NCBI RefSeq assembly: GCF_029848115.1
Contig: NZ_JARVXG010000059.1
Coordinates: 175,001-214,717, forward strand
Length of the DNA: 39,717 nucleotides
From: Methanobacterium formicicum
Lineage (GTDB): Archaea > Methanobacteriota > Methanobacteria > Methanobacteriales > Methanobacteriaceae
Reading direction: 5' to 3'
Every line of letters starts with the position of its first letter. Within the stretch, counting starts at the first letter, position 1. The translations under genes and the position numbers were made by a program. The notes below the pieces were generated by a model. The model worked only from the letters and a program-made list of their open reading frames with translations, was not told the origin of the DNA and did not search any database. Positions 17,879-32,962 of the stretch are shown here, piece by piece.

Positions 17879-17908
17879 AGGAGAATGAATAAAAGGAGAA
17901 TGAATAAA
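17879..17908. repeat. Tandem 15-base duplication between convergent genes
   Basis: AGGAGAATGAATAAA occurs twice, head to tail, at 17879-17893 and 17894-17908, directly after the channel gene stop. A second short direct repeat (TTAACCCTTATT at 17916 and 17932) follows and covers the end of sfsA. Looks like local slippage duplication. Confidence 0.6.
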
Positions 17909-17915
17909 ATAAGGT

Positions 17916-18689
<774 letters not shown>

Positions 18690-18811
18690 CTTATCCCTAT
18701 TTTTTGTGTCTTAATCCTAAATCTGACCATTATATCCAATGTATCCTGTAATTTAGTGAGTAATCAAAGGGAATCCTCCCCCACTACCCTTAATGATAGC
18801 CCCCTACTAAC

Positions 18812-19543
18812 TTAAAGGGATAAACCATCCACTGTCCTCAAGAATTCAGTGGCGTGGTCCAGTGTTTCATTGAAGGAAGCATAAGTGTAAGTTTCATAAA
18901 CCATGGCCGGTGTTCCGGAGTTAATGATAGGAATGGTCACGTAAGGACCACTGGTAGGGCCACCGTCAAAGGGAGGGCGGTAAAAAACCAGCCAGGGTAT
19001 TTTACTCACAATAAGATGGGCCAATAGTAAAGAACGGCTGTCATCGGCAGGCACTGAAATAAACCTGGTTTCGGGGTAATCCCCTCGGGTGGAGTGTACA
19101 TCAACCACCAAGTCATAGTCCTCCTTTATAATATCCGGCACAGCATAATCCCGGGCTAGTTCCTGACCATGAATTCTACCCTGATTGTAGTCATCCCGAT
19201 CCCGGGTTACGGTGATCTGATAAATGTAGTAAGCATGCTTAAGTGACTGTTCGTTGGTTACCGCAGTCATCATGGCCTGGTGGGCCTGAACTTCCATGGG
19301 GTGAACCCCCATCACATAGGCCACCTTTACCGGTGATTTGGTATTGCCATAAGGACCATAACGGACCACAAAACCATCGTCACGCTCCCCTAAAAATTTG
19401 ACCTTGGATACACTACTCCCTGCAGTGTAATTATCCGCATCAGAAATGTTGTAATTGTAAGAAATCCCACTTAAACTGGTTGTTGTTCCCACAACCATTA
19501 CTATTAGCATTATAAAAATTAAAAACCATTGTTCTCTGCCCAT
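18812..19543 (-). CDS. Secreted M14/AstE-like zinc metallohydrolase (predicted)
   Basis: 243-residue protein with an N-terminal hydrophobic signal or anchor (about 5-22). The core carries a zinc carboxypeptidase/deacylase-like pattern: [12 protein letters not shown] with His81-xx-Glu84 as Hxx[11 protein letters not shown] with His150 as third ligand, an Arg-rich [11 protein letters not shown] segment, and VYETYTY near the C-terminus with a candidate catalytic Glu. That order and spacing fit M14-related enzymes (carboxypeptidases, AstE/AspA-type deacylases), here probably outside the cell, perhaps on pseudomurein peptides or surface proteins. The frame opens at 19570; ATG 19543 has GGGGGA upstream and starts the signal, so I chose it. 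Specific substrate not inferable. Confidence 0.7.
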   Translation of the reverse strand: MGREQWFLIFIMLIVMVVGTTTSLSGISYNYNISDADNYTAGSSVSKVKFLGERDDGFVVRYGPYGNTKSPVKVAYVMGVHPMEVQAHQAMMTAVTNEQSLKHAYYIYQITVTRDRDDYNQGRIHGQELARDYAVPDIIKEDYDLVVDVHSTRGDYPETRFISVPADDSRSLLLAHLIVSKIPWLVFYRPPFDGGPTSGPYVTIPIINSGTPAMVYETYTYASFNETLDHATEFLRTVDGLSL

Positions 19544-19632
19544 ATCGCGTCCCCCATAACAAATGCCCATTAATCAGTGAATATAAATGTTCATTGTATG
19601 AATGATTCTATTTAGATGTGTTTAATTCCGTT

Positions 19633-19654
19633 AATATGGATTATACTCCATATT
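19633..19654. promoter_or_regulatory. 8-bp inverted repeat between metallohydrolase gene and cfbD
   Basis: AATATGGA at 19633-19640 and TCCATATT at 19647-19654 are perfect reverse complements around TTATAC. It lies in the divergent promoter region, about 150 bases from the cfbD start and 90 from the metallohydrolase start, and fits a dimeric-repressor operator. Confidence 0.4.
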
Positions 19655-19742
19655 TATCTGTGGTTATCCCGGCATTGTGTCTGAGATTTAACTTTATTAT
19701 AGTGGCATTAGTTATATGGTTAATGTTAATGAAAATGTGTGA

Positions 19743-19770
19743 CCAGTCAAACTGTGATTAATCTGACTGG
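19743..19770 (+). promoter_or_regulatory. Stem-loop in the cfbD leader
   Basis: CCAGTCA at 19743-19749 pairs perfectly with TGACTGG at 19764-19770 around a 14-base loop, ending 17 bases before the GGTGA ribosome binding site of cfbD. It could be a leader hairpin influencing translation, or an operator. Confidence 0.4.
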
Positions 19771-19798
19771 AATCTTAAAAATTATAGAGGTGATTTAC

Positions 19799-20893
<1,095 letters not shown>

Positions 20894-20905
20894 TCGTGGT
20901 GGTGA

Positions 20906-20948
<43 letters not shown>

Positions 20949-21046
20949 CCCATAAATAAATGATTAGACTGTGATTAAAAATCGTGATTATGATTCAGAG
21001 ATAAATTTGATTAAAAGATAACAGATTAAAAACTGTGGTGATGATT

Positions 21047-22054
<1,008 letters not shown>

Positions 22055-22088
22055 TATCTTATTTTTTTTAAAAAGATGGGAGAATAAA

Positions 22089-22111
22089 CGGATTATCCAT
22101 GAAATAATCCG
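22089..22111. promoter_or_regulatory. 8-bp stem-loop upstream of hisH
   Basis: CGGATTAT at 22089-22096 and ATAATCCG at 22104-22111 form a perfect 8-bp stem with a 7-base loop. It lies between the cupin-fusion gene and hisH, 57 bases before the hisH ATG, and after a T-run at about 22061-22070. It may be a terminator-associated hairpin or a hisH operator. Confidence 0.4.
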
Positions 22112-22168
22112 GAATAACGCTATTAAGAAGTATTAGCTTAGAAAAACGTGTTTTAATCACTGGTAATC

Positions 22169-22780
<612 letters not shown>

Positions 22781-22854
22781 TACTAAACCGGCCCGATGAT
22801 ATTGTTTCTTTAATCCCATAGTAGGAAAAATTTAAATATAAGTAATACTAAAGA

Positions 22855-24241
<1,387 letters not shown>

Positions 24242-24254
24242 TTCCAGGTTCCCA

Positions 24255-24310
24255 CCCCATCTTTTTAACTGGATTCCAGTTAACTTCCTTGAAGTTACTG
24301 TAAGATGGGG
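24255..24310. ncRNA. Three-stem junction RNA-like element
   Basis: Three perfect stems nest in 56 bases: outer CCCCATCTT (24255-24263) with AAGATGGGG (24302-24310), 9 bp; inner AACTGG (24267-24272) with CCAGTT (24276-24281), 6 bp; inner AACTTC (24282-24287) with GAAGTT (24291-24296), 6 bp. The two inner hairpins abut and have 3-base loops. It lies between the PurM-like stop (24241) and the pilin-like ATG (24334), so it could be a terminator, a leader structure or a small RNA. Strand is not determined; the pilin-like gene reads plus. Confidence 0.55.
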
Positions 24311-24333
24311 TAAAAACACTTTATGGGAATTTT

Positions 24334-24762
24334 ATGGATGATAAAGGATTAGCTTACACATTAGATGCAGTTTTAGCCCTGATACCAGTTATTATTGTTA
24401 TTTTTGGAGTTTCTAATTTCATGGCATCGGTTGAACCAGCCCACCCTGTCCATTCATCCCAGAATGCCCAGGATATCCTGGAACTTATGTCCTATTCCGA
24501 AGTAAACCATATATCTGTTCTGGAAAAAATATCCTTAATCTTATCCTCAGGGAACAACAGCCGAGCCAGTATAACTGATGCCCAAAAAATTGCCTCCAGT
24601 TTCCTTGATGAAAAATTAGCCGGAAATGACTATCTTTTAACTGAAGAAAATCAGTTGCGCGGGGAAATACTGGCCGGAAAAATGGATTTAAAAAAAGAAG
24701 ATAATTTGGCCACTGCCTCCAGGAATTGTGGGAACTACACCTTCCGTATTTACATTAAATAA
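24334..24762 (+). CDS. Type IV pilin-like (class III signal) protein
   Basis: 142 residues. The N-terminus MDDKGLAYTLDAVLALIPVI resembles archaeal prepilin-like proteins: short charged leader ending in KG, then a hydrophobic helix (about 12-31) with an acidic residue near its start. The rest is polar with one Cys and helical segments (QNAQDILELMSYSEVN, ITDAQKIASSFLDEKL). Such proteins are processed by a prepilin peptidase and form cell-surface filaments or anchors, but this one is short and its partners are not in the window. Weak ribosome binding site. Preceded by the three-stem element. Confidence 0.6.
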   Translation: MDDKGLAYTLDAVLALIPVIIVIFGVSNFMASVEPAHPVHSSQNAQDILELMSYSEVNHISVLEKISLILSSGNNSRASITDAQKIASSFLDEKLAGNDYLLTEENQLRGEILAGKMDLKKEDNLATASRNCGNYTFRIYIK

Positions 24763-24784
24763 GTTTATTCTACTCTGTCCTTAA

Positions 24785-24819
<35 letters not shown>

Positions 24820-24871
24820 ACAGTATACAATAACCATGCATCACCCTTTTTTATGGTACCGGAGGAACTAG

Positions 24872-25477
<606 letters not shown>

Positions 25478-25515
25478 TAACCCAAAAATTATTCAGCTAA
25501 ACAACCCCATAAGTT

Positions 25516-25531
25516 ATCATTGGTTAATGAT
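25516..25531. terminator. Short hairpin after the PAP2-like gene
   Basis: ATCATT and AATGAT pair perfectly around GGTT, 39 bases after the stop of the PAP2-like gene. Possible terminator-linked hairpin; short, so chance is possible. Confidence 0.25.
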
Positions 25532-25605
25532 TTACTCTAAGAATTAAGTCTAAAAGATTAAAATCATCCCCAATAGTTACCAGACCTAAATTCAAAAATT
25601 ACACA

Positions 25606-26085
<480 letters not shown>

Positions 26086-26214
26086 TCCAGTCCAGACATT
26101 AAATCTACCTGAAATTGGCTGCCAGCAGGATTTGTAAAGTAGTGATCAGAACCCATCAGGTAAAGAACCATCAGGCAATGGACACTGTTTTTAACCTTTT
26201 CTTAATAATCAGTC

Positions 26215-26275
<61 letters not shown>

Positions 26276-26304
26276 TTTCTGGTGTGGTGAAAACTGTTAT
26301 TTTG

Positions 26305-26730
<426 letters not shown>

Positions 26731-29700
26731 TTGACTAGATTAAATAAAAAATTATCAATCTTAATTTTATCTTCTATTTTCGCCCTGATCATTTGTGGAA
26801 CAACCGCTGGTGCTGATCTCAACCAGAACTATACCAATAATTCTGATTTTGACAATGGAACTCTGGTAAATCTGGAACATGAGACGGTAAATGACCAGTT
26901 ACAACTTTCAAACAGTTCAGACTCCACATTTTCGTATATTTGGGTACCTAATAGCAATGATGGGACAGTTTCCAAGTTAAATACACTAACTGGTAAAGAA
27001 TTGGGCCGTTACAAAGTGTGTCCCGATAATGTGTCTACCTATGCCAATCCCTCCCGAACTACAGTAGACTTGGTTGGCAACTGTTGGGTGGGAAATAGAC
27101 AAATAGGAACCGCTGTTAAAATCGGACTCTATGAAAACGGCCAGTATCAGGATAGAAATGGTAATGGATTTATAGAAACCTCCAGGGATAGGGATGGAAA
27201 TGGGGTGATTGACGCCGATGAAATACTCCCCTGGGGTCAGGATGAATGCGTGTTTTATGAAGTGATCCTAATACCAGAACATGAAGGAACCTACATTCCC
27301 GGAAATTACATCGGAATTTACGCAAATAACTATAACAATCCAGGCCCAAGAGGTTTAGCAGTTGATTCAAAAAATAACGTGTGGATCGGGACTTTTGGTA
27401 CCAAATTATATTATTATATCAATGGAAGTACAGGTGAGATATTAAAATGCATCAACATTACTTCAACAGGACACACACCTTACGGAGCAGTGATAGATGG
27501 TAACGGGATATTATGGTCATCTGGAAATAATGGTAACAACGTTCTCCGTTTAGATCCATCAAATGATTCATTTATTAAAATAAATCTCCCCCATATGGCT
27601 TATGGGCTTGCGTTAGATCAGAATAATCATTTGTTTGTTTCTGGACTGAACTTTCTCAAAACTTCCTGCATTAACACCCTCACTGGAGAGATATTATGGA
27701 CAAAAGACGCATCATATGGCCAGGGAATAGCAGTCACCCCTGACGGAGATATCTGGACAGCTAACAATGTTTATAACAGCGTGAGCAGGTTTTCAAATGA
27801 TGGAACATTAAAAATTACCATTCCCGTGGGAAACACCCCCACTGGGGTTGCAGTGGACAGAGAGGGTAAAGTGTGGGTGGTGGATGTAGGTGATGAATTC
27901 ATCCACCGCATAAACCCTACCACCAATCAGGTGGAACTATCCAAAAGAATCCCTGGAAGCCTTCACTATGGTTACAGTGACATGACCGGACTGGTTTCAA
28001 GCACTATAACCACCAGCAGAGGGAGCTGGACCGTTATTCACGACTCTGGAATTACCGATGCCCCGTGGGGTATAATTTCATGGAACAGTTCCCAGCCTAC
28101 TGGAACTTCAGTTAAAGTTAGAGTGCACAGCTCAAATGATCAAAATTACTGGTCTGCATGGGAGTCTGTAACTAGTGGAGTTAACCTGGTTTCAACACCA
28201 CCCGGCAGATACCTGCAAGTTGAAACCACCCTGGAAAGACTACAGGGTAGTGTTTCACCGATACTGTATGATCTGACTGTGGGGGTGCCACTGGCAGATC
28301 TTTCCATTTCTCTAAATGCAGATAATATTCACCCTGAAAAAGGAAAAGAAGTAGTTCTTACTCTTACTGCAAATAACCATGGACCCAGTGATAGTAGGGA
28401 TGTTTCTGTGAGTTTCCGCCTGCCAAAAGGACTTCACTTTGTGTCTTCTGAAGGTGGTAGTTATGATTCTAGTAGAGGATTGTGGAATATTGGAAATCTT
28501 GCATCTGGTTCTACTAATTCACTTATTATCCATGCTATTATGGAAATGGGAGGTTCCCTCTTTGGAGGTGCTTTAATATCTGGAAGAGAACAGGACCCCC
28601 TGATTTCCAATAATTTAGCACTGCTGGGCATTAGCACCAGAGCCCTAACACCCCCTTTAGTTAATCCTAATCCTTCTTTGCCTGTAATATCTCCACCTTC
28701 TGTGTTACAACCAGACACATCCCAAATTACAGTGAATGCAGCTAGCAACAATGTTTATTCTCCTTTGAGAAAAAACACATCTAACTCTGTGCCCATGGAG
28801 AACACTGGAATGAGCTTCAGTTTCCTGGAAATGGCCATGTTACTGGTTTTCTTAGGGGCTTACATCCGTAAAAAAGGCCTTGGAATGTTTAAAAACCCCT
28901 ATTTACTCATACCTATGGCCTTCATTGTTACCATGGTCCTGTGTGGAGCGGTTGGAGCTGCGGATAACACCACCAATCTGGTGAGTGTTCCATTTGATGG
29001 TGGGACTGATGATTACAGTCGGAGTGATGAACCAGTCATAAGCGCAGATGGACGCTACGTGGCTTTTACCAGTTCTTCCAGCCACCTGGTACCAGGTGAA
29101 AACAACTATTACCAGGATATTTTTGTCCGTGACCTGCAAACCCAGATAACTGAAAGAGTCAGTGTTTCCAATAATGGTGCCGAAGGAAATGGAGATAGCA
29201 GCCAGCCCAACATAAGTGCCGACGGTCGTTATGTGGTTTTCACCTCCTATGCCAGTAACCTGGTTCTGGGTGACAATAATTCCTGTCAGGATATTTTCAT
29301 AAGAGACAGACTTTCAGGAACCACCCAAATCATTACTAAGTCATTTGAAGGAGGAGGGACAATCGATCAGAGTTTCGATCCCTCAATTAATGCTGATGGA
29401 AGATATGTTGTATTTACCAGTTACGCCAGTAATCTAGTACCCAATGATGTTAATGAACGTGCTGACATCTTCCTCTGGGATAGAGCTACAAGTAGCATTT
29501 CCAGGGTAAGTGTTACCCCCAGTGGGGGTGAAGCCAATGGCGACAGTAGTCAGCCCAGCATAAGTGCAGATGGTCGTTATCTTGTATTCTCCAGCAGTGC
29601 AGATAATCTAGTTTCCAGTGATACCAATGGAAATCAGGATATTTTCCTGCGTGATCTTGCCTCTGGAATTACACAAAGGATAAGTCTCGGCCCAAATGGA

Positions 29701-32352
29701 GAAGAAAGTGGAGGGCATAGCGATTCACCTTTTATAAGTGGAGATGGCCGGTTTGTGACCTTCTGTTCTGGTCCCCTAATCTTTGACCCTGATGATGAGG
29801 GTGGGAACCGGATTTATGTCTACGACCGAATATCCGGTGCTCTTGAGAAAATAAAATTGCCCGGAGCTTTACGAAACCTGGATGAATACGAACCCTCTTT
29901 AAGTGCAGATGGCAGATACGTTGCTTTCACCTGTGGCCGTCAGTGGCAATCTGCTGCCTGGGCATATGACCCTGTGACCGGGACTTTCGGATGGATTGGT
30001 CCTGGTAACGAACCTGATTACTACAAATACAGAATTGTAATGCTCTATGACCGCCAATTAAAGACCTTAACTCCTGTGAGCCTTTCTATAAGTGGAAAAT
30101 GGCCTAATGACGATAGTGAAGAGCCCAGTATAAGTGCGGATGGGAGAATAGTGGTTTTCAGTTCCCAGGCAGATAACCTGATCCCTGGCTCACCATCTGG
30201 TGTTAATGTATTTGTAAGAGGATCAGACACTATCTTACCAGGATTACAGGGGAAAATAACCCCAAATCCAACCACAAGTGGTACTGTGACCACCATAACT
30301 GCTTACACCACCCCTGGAATTTTGAGTGTTACTGCAGAGGTTCAGGAAGTAACCAGTCCTCTGATCAAACAGAGTGATGGCAGATGGATTGCTCCCTACA
30401 CCGTGCCATCTCTTGCTGATGGAGTTTATCCAGTGATTTTAAAGGCATTTGATGGTGAAAATCACGAAAGTAACACAACCATCTTTTTAACCGTAGATAA
30501 CACCCCACCTTCCATCACTGGAGTGATTAGTCCATCAAAAGTTTATATTGGCGGAGCTAATAGTTTTGAAACCACATTCACCCTTAGTGCCACCACTGTT
30601 GGAGATGCAAACAGTGCGACTGCTGATTTGCTGGGTACCACGGTGGGACTGTATGGTTACAGTGCTAACCAGTGGCATTTCCGTGGTGATTTAAACATTG
30701 ATGATGAGGGTGTTTTCCCGGTGGTTTTAACTGCCCGGGATCGGGCAGGAAACACTGGCACATGCACTTTAAATTTAACTTCCCAGCGCAGCTCCCCTAC
30801 AATTAATGCCTGGCTTAATGAGACTCTGGTGGAGCCCGGGGATGTGATAAGGGTTACTGTTACCTCAGATCCTGATGCTGAATGGGTAAGGGTGCTGGCA
30901 CCAGAGGAAACATTCATGCCAACCAAAAATGGAATTGGGGAATGGGTTTATGATTATGTGGTTCCATCCATTGCTGATGGAGATTATTCTATGCGGGTTT
31001 ACCTGCGATATGGCCTCGGCCTTAATGGAAGAGGTTATAGCTATTTTGTGGGCCAAAGTGTCAATCTACCCTTCAGGGTGGACACACCACCCACACTCAC
31101 TGGTAACTTAACACCTTCCACCGGACAAAAAGGGGATCTAATAACTATTAACGCTAAAACAGAATTGGATGTTGAAAAAGTATCTGTACATGTTTTAAAT
31201 GAATCATTTAACTTAACAAAACAAGCAGGAGGGAAGTGGACCCGGAATTATGTTATTCCTCGGGTTTTGGATGGTTCTTATCCGGTTACTTTAACCGCCA
31301 GTGACCGATCTGGATACATAACCACTATCCAACTACTCCTCACTGTAGATAGTGCTGAACCTACAATAGTAGGAAACTTAACTCCAACACTGGTAAGGTC
31401 CGGGTCCACAGTTAACTTAACTGCCCAAACAGACCCTGAAACTGTGAAAGTCACAGCCCAACTCTTGGGGGACAACATACCCCTCACCAAACAAGCTGAC
31501 GGAACCTGGAAATCCACCTACAACATACCCCCAACTACCGATGGTAAACACACAGTTTACTTCATAGCCGAAGATACCGGTGGAAATCAGGGCACAGACT
31601 GCCAGACCTTCACCGTGGACAACACACCACCCACCATATCCGGCAGCCTAACACCCAACGGACTCTACGCCGGAGAAAACATAGACGTGGATGCCTACAC
31701 CTCAAACGACGCCAAAACAGTAACTGCATCCTTTGGAAGTGAACAAAAAACACTCCACGACACATCCACAGCAGCATGGAGCGCAAGCTACACCACCACA
31801 ACCACCACCACAACCGGCGAATACCAGATGAACCTACAAACCTCAGACGCACTAGGAAACACAGCCACCATGACCCTACCCTACACCATATACCCCACAG
31901 GAGAACCAAACACCCCCACACAACCCACAACACCAGAAACCACCGGAAATCCAACACCCGGAACATCACAAGAAAATTCACCTAGTTCTAGTTCACAAAT
32001 TCAACCCAGCTCAACATCACAGAGTTTTGGTTCAGCTAAGAAGAGTGACAGTTCAACATCAAGTAACAAGTCAGAAAATGGTAGTGAATCTAAAGATGAA
32101 GGTTCTAAAAATGAGAGATCCCAATCTAATTTAGACTTCATTAAATTTCTTTTAGAAATGATTCTTTTCATATTAGCCGCAGCAGAAATGATATTCGCAA
32201 TCTATATTATATATTATCTCATATTAGCTCTAATTTTAGCTGGAGGAGGACCATTTGCTTTTTTCGCTATTGCACTATTTATAATTGCACTCGGTATTGT
32301 ATTATATTTTGACAAAGATACAATAATCGATTTCTTTAAAAAATATGGATGA
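26731..32352 (+). CDS. Giant bipartite surface protein (two propellers, Ig-like repeats)
   Basis: 1873 residues; TTG start, weak ribosome binding site. Order: signal peptide 1-28; beta-propeller of lyase/NHL-like repeats about 65-430, with two calcium-loop motifs at 141-164 (DRNGNGFIE, DRDGNGVIDADE); a DUF11-like domain about 530-625; Pro-rich linker; membrane helix about 696-712 followed by RKKG; then a second signal-like segment at Met719-Ala745 (MFKNPYLLIPMAFIVTMVLC); seven SADGRY-type (PD40/TolB-like) blades from about 771 to 1145, five of them at an exact 58-residue period; six Ig-like repeats of about 90 residues (about 1168-1720); Ser/Thr-rich linker; two C-terminal membrane helices about 1805-1865. 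Probably a large cell-surface adhesin-like or binding protein. It looks like two exoproteins joined. The stop overlaps the next gene. Confidence 0.88.
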   Translation: MTRLNKKLSILILSSIFALIICGTTAGADLNQNYTNNSDFDNGTLVNLEHETVNDQLQLSNSSDSTFSYIWVPNSNDGTVSKLNTLTGKELGRYKVCPDNVSTYANPSRTTVDLVGNCWVGNRQIGTAVKIGLYENGQYQDRNGNGFIETSRDRDGNGVIDADEILPWGQDECVFYEVILIPEHEGTYIPGNYIGIYANNYNNPGPRGLAVDSKNNVWIGTFGTKLYYYINGSTGEILKCINITSTGHTPYGAVIDGNGILWSSGNNGNNVLRLDPSNDSFIKINLPHMAYGLALDQNNHLFVSGLNFLKTSCINTLTGEILWTKDASYGQGIAVTPDGDIWTANNVYNSVSRFSNDGTLKITIPVGNTPTGVAVDREGKVWVVDVGDEFIHRINPTTNQVELSKRIPGSLHYGYSDMTGLVSSTITTSRGSWTVIHDSGITDAPWGIISWNSSQPTGTSVKVRVHSSNDQNYWSAWESVTSGVNLVSTPPGRYLQVETTLERLQGSVSPILYDLTVGVPLADLSISLNADNIHPEKGKEVVLTLTANNHGPSDSRDVSVSFRLPKGLHFVSSEGGSYDSSRGLWNIGNLASGSTNSLIIHAIMEMGGSLFGGALISGREQDPLISNNLALLGISTRALTPPLVNPNPSLPVISPPSVLQPDTSQITVNAASNNVYSPLRKNTSNSVPMENTGMSFSFLEMAMLLVFLGAYIRKKGLGMFKNPYLLIPMAFIVTMVLCGAVGAADNTTNLVSVPFDGGTDDYSRSDEPVISADGRYVAFTSSSSHLVPGENNYYQDIFVRDLQTQITERVSVSNNGAEGNGDSSQPNISADGRYVVFTSYASNLVLGDNNSCQDIFIRDRLSGTTQIITKSFEGGGTIDQSFDPSINADGRYVVFTSYASNLVPNDVNERADIFLWDRATSSISRVSVTPSGGEANGDSSQPSISADGRYLVFSSSADNLVSSDTNGNQDIFLRDLASGITQRISLGPNGEESGGHSDSPFISGDGRFVTFCSGPLIFDPDDEGGNRIYVYDRISGALEKIKLPGALRNLDEYEPSLSADGRYVAFTCGRQWQSAAWAYDPVTGTFGWIGPGNEPDYYKYRIVMLYDRQLKTLTPVSLSISGKWPNDDSEEPSISADGRIVVFSSQADNLIPGSPSGVNVFVRGSDTILPGLQGKITPNPTTSGTVTTITAYTTPGILSVTAEVQEVTSPLIKQSDGRWIAPYTVPSLADGVYPVILKAFDGENHESNTTIFLTVDNTPPSITGVISPSKVYIGGANSFETTFTLSATTVGDANSATADLLGTTVGLYGYSANQWHFRGDLNIDDEGVFPVVLTARDRAGNTGTCTLNLTSQRSSPTINAWLNETLVEPGDVIRVTVTSDPDAEWVRVLAPEETFMPTKNGIGEWVYDYVVPSIADGDYSMRVYLRYGLGLNGRGYSYFVGQSVNLPFRVDTPPTLTGNLTPSTGQKGDLITINAKTELDVEKVSVHVLNESFNLTKQAGGKWTRNYVIPRVLDGSYPVTLTASDRSGYITTIQLLLTVDSAEPTIVGNLTPTLVRSGSTVNLTAQTDPETVKVTAQLLGDNIPLTKQADGTWKSTYNIPPTTDGKHTVYFIAEDTGGNQGTDCQTFTVDNTPPTISGSLTPNGLYAGENIDVDAYTSNDAKTVTASFGSEQKTLHDTSTAAWSASYTTTTTTTTGEYQMNLQTSDALGNTATMTLPYTIYPTGEPNTPTQPTTPETTGNPTPGTSQENSPSSSSQIQPSSTSQSFGSAKKSDSSTSSNKSENGSESKDEGSKNERSQSNLDFIKFLLEMILFILAAAEMIFAIYIIYYLILALILAGGGPFAFFAIALFIIALGIVLYFDKDTIIDFFKKYG

Positions 32353-32962
32353 TCAAATGCGTTCAGAAACAAAACATTACAAAAACATTAAAGGGTTAAA
32401 TGTTTATATAATGGAGTTAGACTCGTTCAGATCCCCAGGAATTAGCATATTAGATTATAACATTATTACTGCAATCTTTAAATTATATAAAAACATACCT
32501 AAAACGTTTTTTATCAAAAATAATGAAGAAATTCATGGAAAAACTGTTAAAAAAATAGAAAATTACCTGAAAAACAGAGAAATAGAACAAAAAGAACAAA
32601 AAATAATTAAATACTCTTTATTTCTGATACTGGCTTTTGTGTGGGGAGTACCTATTATCTTAAGAGAGATATTTTCTCTAACTCTTTTTCAAGAAATTTT
32701 GATTTTATTGATCATAGGTTTACCTAGTCTAAATTTATATTTCGCATGGTTAATTACGAGACGCAAAAATTATCTTGGTAAAAAATACGATGCTGATCTA
32801 AAAATAGCAGTACAGAGACTTATTGATTATGGAATAATATTTATTAATCAAAAAAATTTAAATCCTAATAATTTTCCAATCAAACTCCGACATGACGATT
32901 ATAATGGCTTGAATTATGAAGTGAAAGGTATAAATAAATATGTGGGCTTTTTTATAAAATGA
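32345..32962 (+). CDS. Two-helix membrane protein, paralogue A of a flanking pair
   Basis: 205 residues, no family recognised. N-terminal soluble part (KNIKGLNVYIMELDSFRSPG), a basic linker, two membrane helices (about 93-110 and 117-138) and a C-terminal part LKIAVQRLIDYG, FPIKLRHDDYNGLNYE and KYVGFFIK. It is a clear paralogue of the protein at 33489-34106 (shared NI-GL-Y--ELE-FR-P, ITRRK--, LRH-DY-GL-Y--KG-N-YVG-F-K). The ATG overlaps the end of the giant gene by 8 bases; a second ATG at 32357 follows TGATC and aligns better with the paralogue start, so it may be the true one. Very AT-rich. Confidence 0.75.
   Translation: MDDQMRSETKHYKNIKGLNVYIMELDSFRSPGISILDYNIITAIFKLYKNIPKTFFIKNNEEIHGKTVKKIENYLKNREIEQKEQKIIKYSLFLILAFVWGVPIILREIFSLTLFQEILILLIIGLPSLNLYFAWLITRRKNYLGKKYDADLKIAVQRLIDYGIIFINQKNLNPNNFPIKLRHDDYNGLNYEVKGINKYVGFFIK

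Noticed and set aside
31610..31981. Minus-strand Trp- and Arg-rich open frame of 123 residues
   Set aside because: It is the reverse reading of the Thr/Pro-rich low-complexity linker of the surface protein; the composition is an artefact.
26731..32352. Repeats of the surface-protein gene considered as a CRISPR array
   Set aside because: The repeats are in-frame protein blades of 174 bases and Ig-like units of about 270 bases, with no short identical repeats and unique spacers. No CRISPR array or cas gene was seen anywhere in the window.
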